DNA from: Pseudodesulfovibrio portus
GTDB taxonomy: Bacteria; Desulfobacterota; Desulfovibrionia; Desulfovibrionales; Desulfovibrionaceae
Length of the DNA: 64,000 nucleotides
Reading direction: 5' to 3'
NCBI RefSeq assembly: GCF_026000375.1
Contig: NZ_AP026708.1
Coordinates: forward strand, 188,501-252,500
Within the stretch, counting starts at the first letter, position 1, and the number at the start of each line of letters is the position of its first letter. Below, piece by piece: positions 31,832 through 38,601 of this stretch. The notes beneath the pieces were generated by a model that made no database searches, was not told the origin of the DNA, and saw only the letters and a list, made by a program, of their open reading frames with translations. Position numbers and translations under genes: made by a program.

Positions 31832-32815
31832 ATGGGCGAAGTTTTGACAGAATTGAAAATATTACAACCTTCGGACCTCGACGCCGGAGAAGTCTTCAGT
31901 GGCAAGAAATCCAAGCGAAAGGTGCGTGGTTTCGCCTTGCCGTGCTCATTCACCCCAGACCTCAATCAGGAGTACCTTTTTCACGACTCCAGCCGCGATG
32001 TCGTCGTATGGTTTATGGATTCGTCAGATCCGCTGTACGTGTTCGGGCCTGCAGGAAGCGGAAAGACCAGCCTGATTAAGCAGCTTGCGGCGAAACTGAA
32101 CTACCCCGTCTTCGATATCACCGGCCATGGTCGCTTGGAGTTTCCGGATATGGTCGGCCATTTGACCGTGGAGGACTCGAATATGAGTTTTCAATACGGC
32201 CCGCTTGCGCTCGCCATGAAATTCGGCGGCCTTTTCCTGCTCAACGAGATCGACCTGCTTGATCCGGCTACCGCTGCCGGTCTGAACGGTATCCTGGACG
32301 GTGATCCCCTGTGCATCCCCGAGAACGGAGGCGAGGTCATCAAGCCGCATCCGCTGTTCCGGTTTGCGGCCACGGCCAATACCAATGGCGGGACCGACGA
32401 AACCGGTCTGTACCAAGGCACGCTCAGGCAGAACCTTGCATTCATGGACCGGTTTTGGCTCTGCGAAATCGGCTACCCAAGCCCCAAGGCGGAGCGGGAG
32501 TTGCTGCATCGCAAAGCTCCGGGGCTTCCCAAGGACGTGCGGACCAAGATGGTGGAATACGCCAACGAGGTCCGCAAGCTGTTTATGGGCCATGCCGACG
32601 GCAGCTTTCGCGACACCATCGAGGTAACGTTTTCGACCCGCACTCTCATTCGCTGGGCAGACCTAACCGTCCGTTTTCAACCGTTGGCCCGGCAGGGCAT
32701 CCAACCCGTGACCTATGCGCTCGACCGCGCCCTCGGCTATCGAGCCACTCCGGAGACCCGGACGGTGCTGCATGAGCTGGCGCAACGCATCTTCCCCCAA
32801 GAAACAAAGGAGTAA
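31832..32815 (+). CDS. AAA ATPase, MoxR/CobS-like
   Basis: A 327-aa AAA+ ATPase related to MoxR, NorQ/CbbQ and the cobaltochelatase subunit CobS. Walker A is GPAGSGKTS (72-80); Walker B is LFLLNEID (134-141); sensor-1 lies in FRFAATANTNGG; and arginine-finger region residues are in FMDRFWLCEIGYP. Such ATPases act as chaperone motors with a VWA-domain partner, encoded two genes downstream. ATG 31832 has AGGGAG 9 nt ahead and follows a terminator, so it begins the operon. The next gene starts 2 bp after the stop. No cobN or nor/cbb genes are nearby, so a cobalt-chelatase role is unlikely. Confidence 0.87.
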   Translation: MGEVLTELKILQPSDLDAGEVFSGKKSKRKVRGFALPCSFTPDLNQEYLFHDSSRDVVVWFMDSSDPLYVFGPAGSGKTSLIKQLAAKLNYPVFDITGHGRLEFPDMVGHLTVEDSNMSFQYGPLALAMKFGGLFLLNEIDLLDPATAAGLNGILDGDPLCIPENGGEVIKPHPLFRFAATANTNGGTDETGLYQGTLRQNLAFMDRFWLCEIGYPSPKAERELLHRKAPGLPKDVRTKMVEYANEVRKLFMGHADGSFRDTIEVTFSTRTLIRWADLTVRFQPLARQGIQPVTYALDRALGYRATPETRTVLHELAQRIFPQETKE

Positions 32816-32817
32816 CC

Positions 32818-33786
32818 ATGGACACTCAGACTGATATCACCGTGCTCGACAATTTAATGGCCATTAATCTGGACGTGAGCATCTGGACCGCCCGCAAGAA
32901 GTTGACGCCCGCCGATTTCGGTGGCGCTGCATTGCCGCCCGATGACCTGGCGTCGCTGGGCAGCAAAAAGGTTTGTGACCCCAGAGAGCTGCGCATTTTC
33001 GGCACGCTCAAGGCCCGCGCCGTGAATCTTCTGGACCGGACCGGTGTTCGTTTTCTCGGAGGCTGGGGCATCCCGGAGGGCAAGGCCGACGACATCGTGG
33101 CCGAGTTGACCGTCATCCGCGACGACTTCCTGTCGGCGAAGGAGCAGTTCCTCAATCGCTACGACGAAGCGGTGAAGGACTGGATATCCCTACATCCCGG
33201 TTGGGAAAGCCTGATCGGCGGCTCCACCGTCGGTGCGGATTACGTCCGCAGTCGGTTGGACTTCCGCTGGCAGCTTTTCAAGCTTGTCCCGCCCACGGAT
33301 AACGCTGTCGGGTATGGTCTGCAAGACGAGGTGAAGGAACTTGGCGGCACGCTGTTCGACGAGGTCGCCAAGGCCGCCGCCGACGCCTGGAAACGTTGCT
33401 TCGAGGGCAAGGACAAGGTGACGCACAAGGCGCTCTCGCCCCTGCGCTCCATCCATGCCAAGCTGGCCGGGCTGAGCTTCGTGGAGCCCCGCGTCGTGCC
33501 GGTCGTCGATCTGCTGGATACGGCGTTCAACCGCATGCCCAAGCGCGGACACATTGAGGGAAGTGAACTGGTCATGCTCCAGGGCGTGGTTTCGCTCCTG
33601 CGCGATCCTGCGACACTCGTTGCGCATGGTCAGAAGATCATCAAGGGCCAGGATGCCAGCGACATCCTGGCCGGGTTGGTGGCGGGAACGCTCCCGGTTC
33701 CGCCGGAGGAAAAGCCTTCGGCCAAGACCCGGTTTGTTCCCGAGGCGGTGCATACGCACTCAATTGACAGCCAGGGACTCTGGTGA
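32818..33786 (+). CDS. DUF3150 family protein
   Basis: A 322-aa soluble protein matching DUF3150, a family of unknown function that I associate with AAA and VWA genes on plasmids and integrated elements. It opens with LMAINLDVSIWTARKKLTPADFG, has a central helical part (ELTVIRDDFLSAKEQFLNRYDEAVKDWISLHPGW as separate helices) and a C-terminal region that may be disordered (PPEEKPSAKTRF). No catalytic motif is apparent; an adaptor between ATPase and VWA protein, or a substrate protein, is possible. It is packed tightly between them and shares GTGA with the next gene. Confidence 0.85.
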   Translation: MDTQTDITVLDNLMAINLDVSIWTARKKLTPADFGGAALPPDDLASLGSKKVCDPRELRIFGTLKARAVNLLDRTGVRFLGGWGIPEGKADDIVAELTVIRDDFLSAKEQFLNRYDEAVKDWISLHPGWESLIGGSTVGADYVRSRLDFRWQLFKLVPPTDNAVGYGLQDEVKELGGTLFDEVAKAAADAWKRCFEGKDKVTHKALSPLRSIHAKLAGLSFVEPRVVPVVDLLDTAFNRMPKRGHIEGSELVMLQGVVSLLRDPATLVAHGQKIIKGQDASDILAGLVAGTLPVPPEEKPSAKTRFVPEAVHTHSIDSQGLW

Positions 33787-35357
33787 TTGCCATGACGAAC
33801 AATCTCATCATGAAATCCCTGCCCATGGTGGCGTCGGTTCTTGGGCGCAAGTACGGCGTGAAGGTCGCCATCGGCGGCAAGGACGCTTACACGGACGGCA
33901 ATACTATCCACTTGCCTGCATTGCCGCTGGAATGCAGCGAGACGCTCATAGGCCTAGCTCGCGGGTACATCGATCACGAGGCCGCCCACATCCGAGAAAC
34001 GAGGTTCGATTGGTTGCGCCTGGCGAACCTGCCCCCGCTGGAGATGCACGTATGGAACACCTTTGAAGACTGGCGCGTGGAGCATCGGCTGGCCAGGTTG
34101 TTCCCCGGTTGTCGGTCGAACTTCAACTGGCTGATCCGGCATCTCTTAGGGGACGCATCGAAGAACACGACCGATCCGGCCATGGCCATACTAAACTGGC
34201 TGTTGCTGTCGGTCCGGGCGTGGGACGTGCCGTCTCTGAACGGGCAACGGGACGATGTTGGTAACTTCGTTGAGTCCCATTATCCCGGCCTGATCGGGCG
34301 GTTGAACCATGTCTTGAAAAAGGTGCATGCCTATTGCGATTCCACTCAGGATTGTATCCTCTATGCGCGGGAAGTCGTTTCGATCCTCAAGGAGAAAGTG
34401 GCTTCTTTTCCCCAGCAAAATGGGGAATCGAAAACGGGTAAATCGGGTAAAAATGGAGTGTCTGATGAACTCCCTTCGGACGCTTTGAATAGGTTGATAC
34501 ATGCCGACGAAAATGATCTACCCGATGATCTGGGCGATGCCTTGGCGGCCCACCTGCGCAAGGAAACGCCCAGGGAGCTGAATGAATCCCTTCGCGTGGC
34601 GCAACTCGGCACCAAGACTGTGAAGCCGCTCGATTCGGAAGATGTGGCCGCAACCAAGCGGGTATCGATCGCCCTGCGGACACAGCTTCAGGGGCTACTG
34701 CAATCGTCCGTACTGACGCGGAGCAAGGTTGGCCGTCATGGCAGACTGGATGCCCGGCAATTGCACAGGGTCTCGGTGGCGGATGCTCGCGTCTTCAAGC
34801 GGGCCGGTCGCAAGGTCGGCATCAATACCGCCGTGCACATCCTGCTTGATTGCTCAGGCTCCATGAGGCGGCGGATAAAACTGACCACACAGGTGTGTCA
34901 TGCCGTGACCACGGCCCTGGATGCCATTGTCGGCATCAACGTGGCTGTGACGGCCTTCCCGGCTGGAACGCCGACTGACGGTGGCAATGAGAACGATCAA
35001 AGCCCGACAGTCTGCCCGATCCTGAGGCATGGCGAGCGCATGCATCCGAACTTCGGCGTGAACGCTACCGGCTGCACCCCGCTCGGCGAGGCGCTCTGGT
35101 GGACATTGCAGCAAGTCGTGCCGCTCTTCGAATCCAGAAAGATTATCCTGATCCTGACGGACGGAGATCCGGACTCCTTCAACCTGGCTCTCGATGCCAT
35201 TGAAGGGGGGAGACGCTTTGGCGTTGAAATATACGGCCTGGGCATCACCTCCGAAGCCATCACCAAGCTGCTCCCCGATCACAGCCGCACCATCAACGAC
35301 TTGTCCGAGTTGGCCCCGGCCATGTTTGGCATGCTTCGCGGTGCGCTCGTCAAATAG
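33783..35357 (+). CDS. VWA-domain protein with N-terminal HEXXH motif (CobT-like)
   Basis: A 524-aa protein. The N-terminal part contains HEAAH (residues 65-69, in GYIDHEAAHIRETRF) and a downstream NTFEDWRVEHRL, the arrangement of a zincin-type metallopeptidase with a possible third Glu ligand. A variable middle contains low-complexity GKSGKNG. The C-terminal 180 residues are a von Willebrand A domain with intact MIDAS: DCSGSM near 358, TGCTPLG, and LTDGDPD. The fold order recalls CobT and the DUF2201-type VWA peptidases that partner with MoxR ATPases. GTG 33783 overlaps the DUF3150 stop (GTGA); ATG 33792 is an alternative. With the AAA protein it probably forms a ring-plus-VWA machine that remodels or cleaves an unknown target. 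Confidence 0.85.
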   Translation: MIAMTNNLIMKSLPMVASVLGRKYGVKVAIGGKDAYTDGNTIHLPALPLECSETLIGLARGYIDHEAAHIRETRFDWLRLANLPPLEMHVWNTFEDWRVEHRLARLFPGCRSNFNWLIRHLLGDASKNTTDPAMAILNWLLLSVRAWDVPSLNGQRDDVGNFVESHYPGLIGRLNHVLKKVHAYCDSTQDCILYAREVVSILKEKVASFPQQNGESKTGKSGKNGVSDELPSDALNRLIHADENDLPDDLGDALAAHLRKETPRELNESLRVAQLGTKTVKPLDSEDVAATKRVSIALRTQLQGLLQSSVLTRSKVGRHGRLDARQLHRVSVADARVFKRAGRKVGINTAVHILLDCSGSMRRRIKLTTQVCHAVTTALDAIVGINVAVTAFPAGTPTDGGNENDQSPTVCPILRHGERMHPNFGVNATGCTPLGEALWWTLQQVVPLFESRKIILILTDGDPDSFNLALDAIEGGRRFGVEIYGLGITSEAITKLLPDHSRTINDLSELAPAMFGMLRGALVK

Positions 35358-35380
35358 TCACCAATAATCCCGAGGTAAAT

Positions 35381-35716
35381 ATGGATAATGAGATCCCCAA
35401 ATGCCCGAACTGCGACAGTTCGGAGCACGTCGCATTGATCAACACCAACCAAAAGATCGGTACCGCAGTCGGCGGCGTGGCCGGTGGCGCAGCCGGATAC
35501 TGGGGTGCGTCCTCCGGTGCCGTAACGGGTGCAACCATCGGTTCGGTTGTTCCGGTCGTAGGCACGGGCATCGGCATCCTCGCCGGAGGCTTGGCCGGAG
35601 CGCTCGCAGGCTTCTTCGCCGGTTCAGCTGTAGGCAACCAGGTCGGCGAGCATATCGACCGTCACATTATCAGCGAATGGCGCTGCAACCAGTGCGGCAC
35701 TGAATTCGAAACTTAA
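35381..35716 (+). CDS. Glycine-zipper protein flanked by two CxxC knuckles
   Basis: A 111-aa protein of unusual build. It begins with CPNC (residues 8-11) and ends with CNQC (about 102-105). The 75 residues between are a glycine-zipper region of two hydrophobic helices (VGGVAGGAAGYWGASSGAVTG and IGILAGGLAGALAGFFAGSAVG). The two CxxC pairs probably come together as one split zinc ribbon if both ends face the same side of a membrane. It follows the VWA gene by 23 bp and has GAGG ahead, so it belongs to the same operon. Function unknown. Confidence 0.75.
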   Translation: MDNEIPKCPNCDSSEHVALINTNQKIGTAVGGVAGGAAGYWGASSGAVTGATIGSVVPVVGTGIGILAGGLAGALAGFFAGSAVGNQVGEHIDRHIISEWRCNQCGTEFET

Positions 35717-35728
35717 AAGGAGAAAACA

Positions 35729-35914
35729 ATGAGAGACTTTTGGACCTTTATTGGCGGCGTGGCCGTTGGCATCCTGGCCATGACCGGCGTTTTCGCCATG
35801 GAAGAGGAAGACAAGCCTCGTTCTGTAGAATGCAATGAGGACGAGTTAGAAGAACTGGAGGAGGAAATTGAAGAGGAGGCTGACGACGAGAGATTGATCG
35901 TTCGGGCCTCGTAA
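35729..35914 (+). CDS. Small membrane protein with acidic tail
   Basis: A 61-aa protein: one transmembrane helix (TFIGGVAVGILAMTGVFAM, about residues 5-23) and a very acidic C-terminus (DELEELEEEIEEEADDE). AAAGGAG sits 6-7 nt before ATG 35729, and it follows the glycine-zipper gene by 12 bp, so it is likely the last gene of the AAA-DUF3150-VWA operon. No family is recognised. Confidence 0.7.
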   Translation: MRDFWTFIGGVAVGILAMTGVFAMEEEDKPRSVECNEDELEELEEEIEEEADDERLIVRAS

Positions 35915-35920
35915 TAACAA

Positions 35921-35951
35921 GAGAGCCGCTGGCGGAATGCTGGCGGCTCTC
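35921..35951 (+). terminator. Hairpin at the end of the AAA-VWA operon
   Basis: GAGAGCCGC (35921-35929) pairs perfectly with GCGGCTCTC (35943-35951). The T-tract is poor (AATAAATTAA follows), so termination is likely but not certain. Confidence 0.6.
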
Positions 35952-36010
35952 AATAAATTAATGAGTTGAAGTAGACTTTGAAGTTGCGTAGGGTAGGGAA
36001 GTCATTCAAC

Positions 36011-36034
36011 TGGGTCAAACTGCTGGGTCAAACT
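36011..36034 (+). repeat. Two TGGGTCAAACT boxes, right end of island
   Basis: The 11-mer is at 36011-36021 and 36024-36034, one start every 13 bp, and matches the single box at 14661-14671. These are probable integrase arm sites. Confidence 0.62.
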
Positions 36035-36113
36035 CGAAACCCATATTTTGAGACAGCGTTGAGTTGTCATTAAAATTTAATTAGTTAGCGCAATTTTCTT
36101 TTGAGTAAAAAAC

Positions 36114-36137
36114 CGAATCCCCCCCTCGGCACCACGA
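36114..36137. repeat. attR: right copy of the 24-bp island direct repeat
   Basis: Identical over 24 bp to 14530-14553 (3' end of tRNA-Leu plus CGA). It is not part of a second tRNA gene, because the sequence to its left is unrelated to tRNA. Confidence 0.88.
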
Positions 36138-36146
36138 TATCAAAGG

Positions 36147-36180
36147 GTTGTAGCTGAAAAGCTGCAGCCCTTCCTCTTTT
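36147..36180 (+). terminator. Original tRNA-Leu terminator, displaced by the island
   Basis: AAGGGTTGTAGCT pairs with AGCTGCAGCCCTT and is followed by CCTCTTTT. It matches the hairpin at 14560-14600 with a few differences. Confidence 0.6.
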
Positions 36181-36310
36181 CCAATTATTGCCCGTGCCGC
36201 CTGTTCCCGTCCCGACACCATTCGGGGCTTTGGTTGCTCTTTATGGTCCGTACGGTTAATGACTGTGATCGGTATCCATAACGATTACTTACGGCAGGGA
36301 CTGACGTGCG

Positions 36311-36934
36311 ATGACTCATTACCTTTTTCTCGGGATCGTGTTGGGGTTGTCCGCCGGGTTTGCACCCGGGCCGCTTCTGGCGCTGGTCATTTCCGAGACC
36401 CTTCGTCATGGCATCGGTGCCGGTATCAGGGTAGCGCTCTCGCCCTTGATCACGGATACGCTCATCATACTGCTGACCCTATTCGCTCTATCCCAATTGT
36501 CCGACTTCAAGGGCATACTCGGTGTAATCTCTCTGATCGGCGGAATTTTCATCCTGTACATGGGATATGAGAGTCTCAGGCCCAAGGCGGTTGTGATGAA
36601 TATTACGGACGTCAGGCCCAATTCTCTGCTCAAGGGTGTCCTGGCCAACATGCTGAGCCCGCATCCGTACCTGTTCTGGTTGAGCGTGGGCGGGTCGATC
36701 ATGGCCGGAGCCCTGGAAGTGGGCGTGATCGCGCTTCTCGCGTTTCTTTTCGGCTTCTATGCGAGCCTCGTGGGCGCAAAGATCACCACGGCTCTTCTGG
36801 TGGCCCAATCAAAAGCTTTTCTGCAGGGCAGGGCATACACCTGGATCATGCGTATTCTTGGTTGTGCTCTGTGCCTGCTGGCCGTCCTTCTTTTCCGGGA
36901 CGGGCTGTCGTTACTGGGAATAGCCGTTTTTTAA
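36311..36934 (+). CDS. LysE family translocator
   Basis: A 207-aa inner-membrane exporter of the LysE/RhtB superfamily. It starts with FLGIVLGLSAGFAPGPLLALVISETLRHG, the family N-terminus with the GPL motif, and has about six hydrophobic segments. Relatives export amino acids such as lysine, threonine or homoserine; the substrate here cannot be told. It stands alone, just right of the island, and is probably the gene that originally followed tRNA-Leu. Confidence 0.88.
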   Translation: MTHYLFLGIVLGLSAGFAPGPLLALVISETLRHGIGAGIRVALSPLITDTLIILLTLFALSQLSDFKGILGVISLIGGIFILYMGYESLRPKAVVMNITDVRPNSLLKGVLANMLSPHPYLFWLSVGGSIMAGALEVGVIALLAFLFGFYASLVGAKITTALLVAQSKAFLQGRAYTWIMRILGCALCLLAVLLFRDGLSLLGIAVF

Positions 36935-37074
36935 GGGCTGAGCGTAACGGTGTATTTTTGTTTTACTATTTGAAATCAATGTCCTTTATCATGCACGGCA
37001 TTGAATAATCCGGCACGGTGTGCGAATAGAATATCTCATAACGGTGCGAGAATTTGGTTCAATCAGGGGACGGC

Positions 37075-37545
37075 ATGAAAGAAATCAAGAATATTGCTGT
37101 AGTGGCTCATGACAATTGCAAGAAAGAGCTTTTGGACTTCATTGCTTGTAATTATGATGTGTTGCGACAACACAACCTGATGGCGACCGGCACGACCGGC
37201 GGATTGGTCGAGGAACTGCTCGAGGACTTGGCAGTCAAGTCGGGGTCAGGCGAGGTCAAGAAAGTCCATCGGTTGAAATCCGGTCCCCTGGGGGGTGACC
37301 AGCAGCTCGGAGCATCCATCGCCGAGGGCAAGGTCGATGTTCTCTTCTTTTTCTGGGATCCCATGCAGCCGCAGCCGCATGACGTGGACGTCAAGGCGCT
37401 GTTGCGCATTGCAGTATTGTACAATCTGCCCACGGCCAGCAACCGGTCGTCGGCGGAGTTCCTGATCTCGTCGCCTTTTTTCAGCAGGGAGTTCGTCATC
37501 CACAAGATGGACTTTTCCGGTTACGTCCAGCGCGATCTGCCGTAA
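37075..37545 (+). CDS. mgsA: Methylglyoxal synthase
   Basis: Converts dihydroxyacetone phosphate to methylglyoxal and phosphate, a glycolytic bypass. The 156-aa protein has IAVVAHDNCKKELLDF, ATGTTGGLVEE, the phosphate and catalytic region SGPLGGDQQLGA, FFWDPMQPQPHDVDVKALLR and NLPTASNRSSAEFLI, all family signatures. ATG 37075 with GGGGA ahead is chosen over GTG/ATG frames further upstream. A strong terminator follows. Confidence 0.96.
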   Translation: MKEIKNIAVVAHDNCKKELLDFIACNYDVLRQHNLMATGTTGGLVEELLEDLAVKSGSGEVKKVHRLKSGPLGGDQQLGASIAEGKVDVLFFFWDPMQPQPHDVDVKALLRIAVLYNLPTASNRSSAEFLISSPFFSREFVIHKMDFSGYVQRDLP

Positions 37546-37573
37546 GCGGTGGCCCGATATCTTAGAAGTACAT

Positions 37574-37605
37574 ATCCGAGAGTGAAGGCTCTCGGATTTT
37601 TTCTT
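37574..37605 (+). terminator. Intrinsic terminator after mgsA
   Basis: ATCCGAGAG (37574-37582) pairs perfectly with CTCTCGGAT (37589-37597) around TGAAGG, followed by TTTTTCTTTT. Confidence 0.88.
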
Positions 37606-37621
37606 TTAATAACGAATGGTT

Positions 37622-37918
37622 CTAGATGATATGCCGGATGAGGACCAGTGATCCAACGCCTGCAATCAGGGCGAGCGGCATATTGCGGAACTTGAGTGAG
37701 ACCAGCAGGGTGATAGCCGAGGCCATGGCTTCAGCCGAGCCCACGGCAAAAACCAGTGGAGCGAGCAGGGCGGCCAGGATGGAGCCCGGCAACCGGGACA
37801 AACACGCCTCCACGCGGTGGTTGCCCTGGACCAGGCGCACGAGCCACGGGCCGCTGATGCGCGTCAGGTAGGTGACCACGGCCATGCCGATGATGGCCAG
37901 CAGGCTATCCGTCTGCAT
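37622..37918 (-). CDS. azlD: AzlD family branched-chain amino acid exporter subunit
   Basis: A 98-aa protein with three hydrophobic segments and the AzlD pattern (IIGMAVVTYLTRISGPWL, RLPGSILAALLAPLVF). AzlC and AzlD together form a branched-chain amino acid exporter in the inner membrane. The start at 37918 overlaps the end of azlC by 14 bp. Confidence 0.88.
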   Translation of the reverse strand: MQTDSLLAIIGMAVVTYLTRISGPWLVRLVQGNHRVEACLSRLPGSILAALLAPLVFAVGSAEAMASAITLLVSLKFRNMPLALIAGVGSLVLIRHII

Positions 37919-38600
37919 GGGCCCCCCACAATCCGGTCAGGCTGCCGGCCAGGCCACCGGCTACTATGTACCACTTTCCGGGAACGAAATGGTACACGCA
38001 CAAGGCGGTAACCGCAGCCACGGTCCAGGCCGGAATATCGCTCTTTCCCTTCCACAGACCGGCCAGCAGGGCCAAGAACACGGCGGTAAAGGCGAAATCC
38101 AGGCCGAACGCCTCGGGGTGGGGGATGATCGCCCCGACCATGCGTCCTGTTATGGTCGCTCCCATCCATGCGCACCACATCATGATCCCGGCTCCCAACA
38201 GGAATCCCATGTCCGCCTTGCCCTTGTGGACCGCGCCATAGGTCAGGGCCCAGCTTTCGTCCACCAGCAGGAAGAGCAGGGTGTAACGGTAGCGGCGGGG
38301 CAGTGGGGTCAGCCAGGGCGTCAGGGAGGCGCTCATGAGCACATGGCGCAAATTAACGATGAAAGCGGTGAGAATCAGGGCGGTTATCTGAAGAGGGTGG
38401 GTCCACATGTCCAGGGCCACGAACTGGGACGACCCGGCGAATATGATGCCGCTGGACAGGATGGCTTCCAAAAACGTCAGGTCGGCTTCCCGTGTCAGCA
38501 GCCCGTAAACCATGCCGTAGGCAAAGACGGACAGGGCCACAGGCAGCGCCTGGATGGCCCCGAACCGGGCTGATTCAAGGCTCATGGCAGGTTCGCGCAT
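37905..38600 (-). CDS. azlC: AzlC family branched-chain amino acid permease
   Basis: A 231-aa inner-membrane protein, the large subunit of the AzlCD exporter. Visible features are ALPVALSVFAYGMVYGLL, FAGSSQFVALDMW and NLRHVLMSASLTPWL, which are hallmark AzlC motifs. ATG 38600 lies one base after the stop of the upstream TPR gene, so it is probably translated from a long minus-strand transcript; ATG 38585 is an alternative. Longer frames would run into the TPR gene. Confidence 0.88.
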   Translation of the reverse strand: MREPAMSLESARFGAIQALPVALSVFAYGMVYGLLTREADLTFLEAILSSGIIFAGSSQFVALDMWTHPLQITALILTAFIVNLRHVLMSASLTPWLTPLPRRYRYTLLFLLVDESWALTYGAVHKGKADMGFLLGAGIMMWCAWMGATITGRMVGAIIPHPEAFGLDFAFTAVFLALLAGLWKGKSDIPAWTVAAVTALCVYHFVPGKWYIVAGGLAGSLTGLWGAHADG

Positions 38601-38601
38601 T

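Larger units (their letters stand above)
14554..36137. mobile_element. Integrative genomic island at tRNA-Leu (about 21.6 kb)
   Basis: The boundaries are direct repeats of the tRNA-Leu 3' end (14530-14553 and 36114-36137). A 601-aa tyrosine integrase begins 159 bp inside the left end, the usual arrangement for tRNA-targeted elements. TGGGTCAAACT occurs once near the left end (14661-14671) and twice near the right end (36011-36021, 36024-36034), as expected for integrase arm sites. The left half (to about 26.4 kb) is AT-richer than the backbone; the right half is host-like in composition and may have been collected later or come from a relative. No conjugation (type IV secretion) or relaxase genes are recognisable, so it may be mobilised by a helper. 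Confidence 0.85.
35952..36310. other. Right island end and junction, gene-free
   Basis: AT-rich sequence without a gene. It holds two TGGGTCAAACT boxes (36011-36021 and 36024-36034), the attR repeat (36114-36137), and a hairpin resembling the one after tRNA-Leu (36147-36180). After that, backbone composition resumes ahead of the LysE gene. Confidence 0.7.

Noticed and set aside
31832-35357. Cobaltochelatase CobS-CobT
   Set aside because: The ATPase-VWA resemblance is real, but there is no CobN, a DUF3150 gene lies between, and the VWA protein carries HEXXH, which CobT is not known for.
14554-36137. Complete prophage or conjugative element
   Set aside because: No capsid, terminase, portal, tail, relaxase or type IV secretion genes are recognisable.
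36114-36137. Second tRNA-Leu gene at the right island end
   Set aside because: Only the 3' 21 nt are present; sequence to the left lacks anticodon and D-arm.
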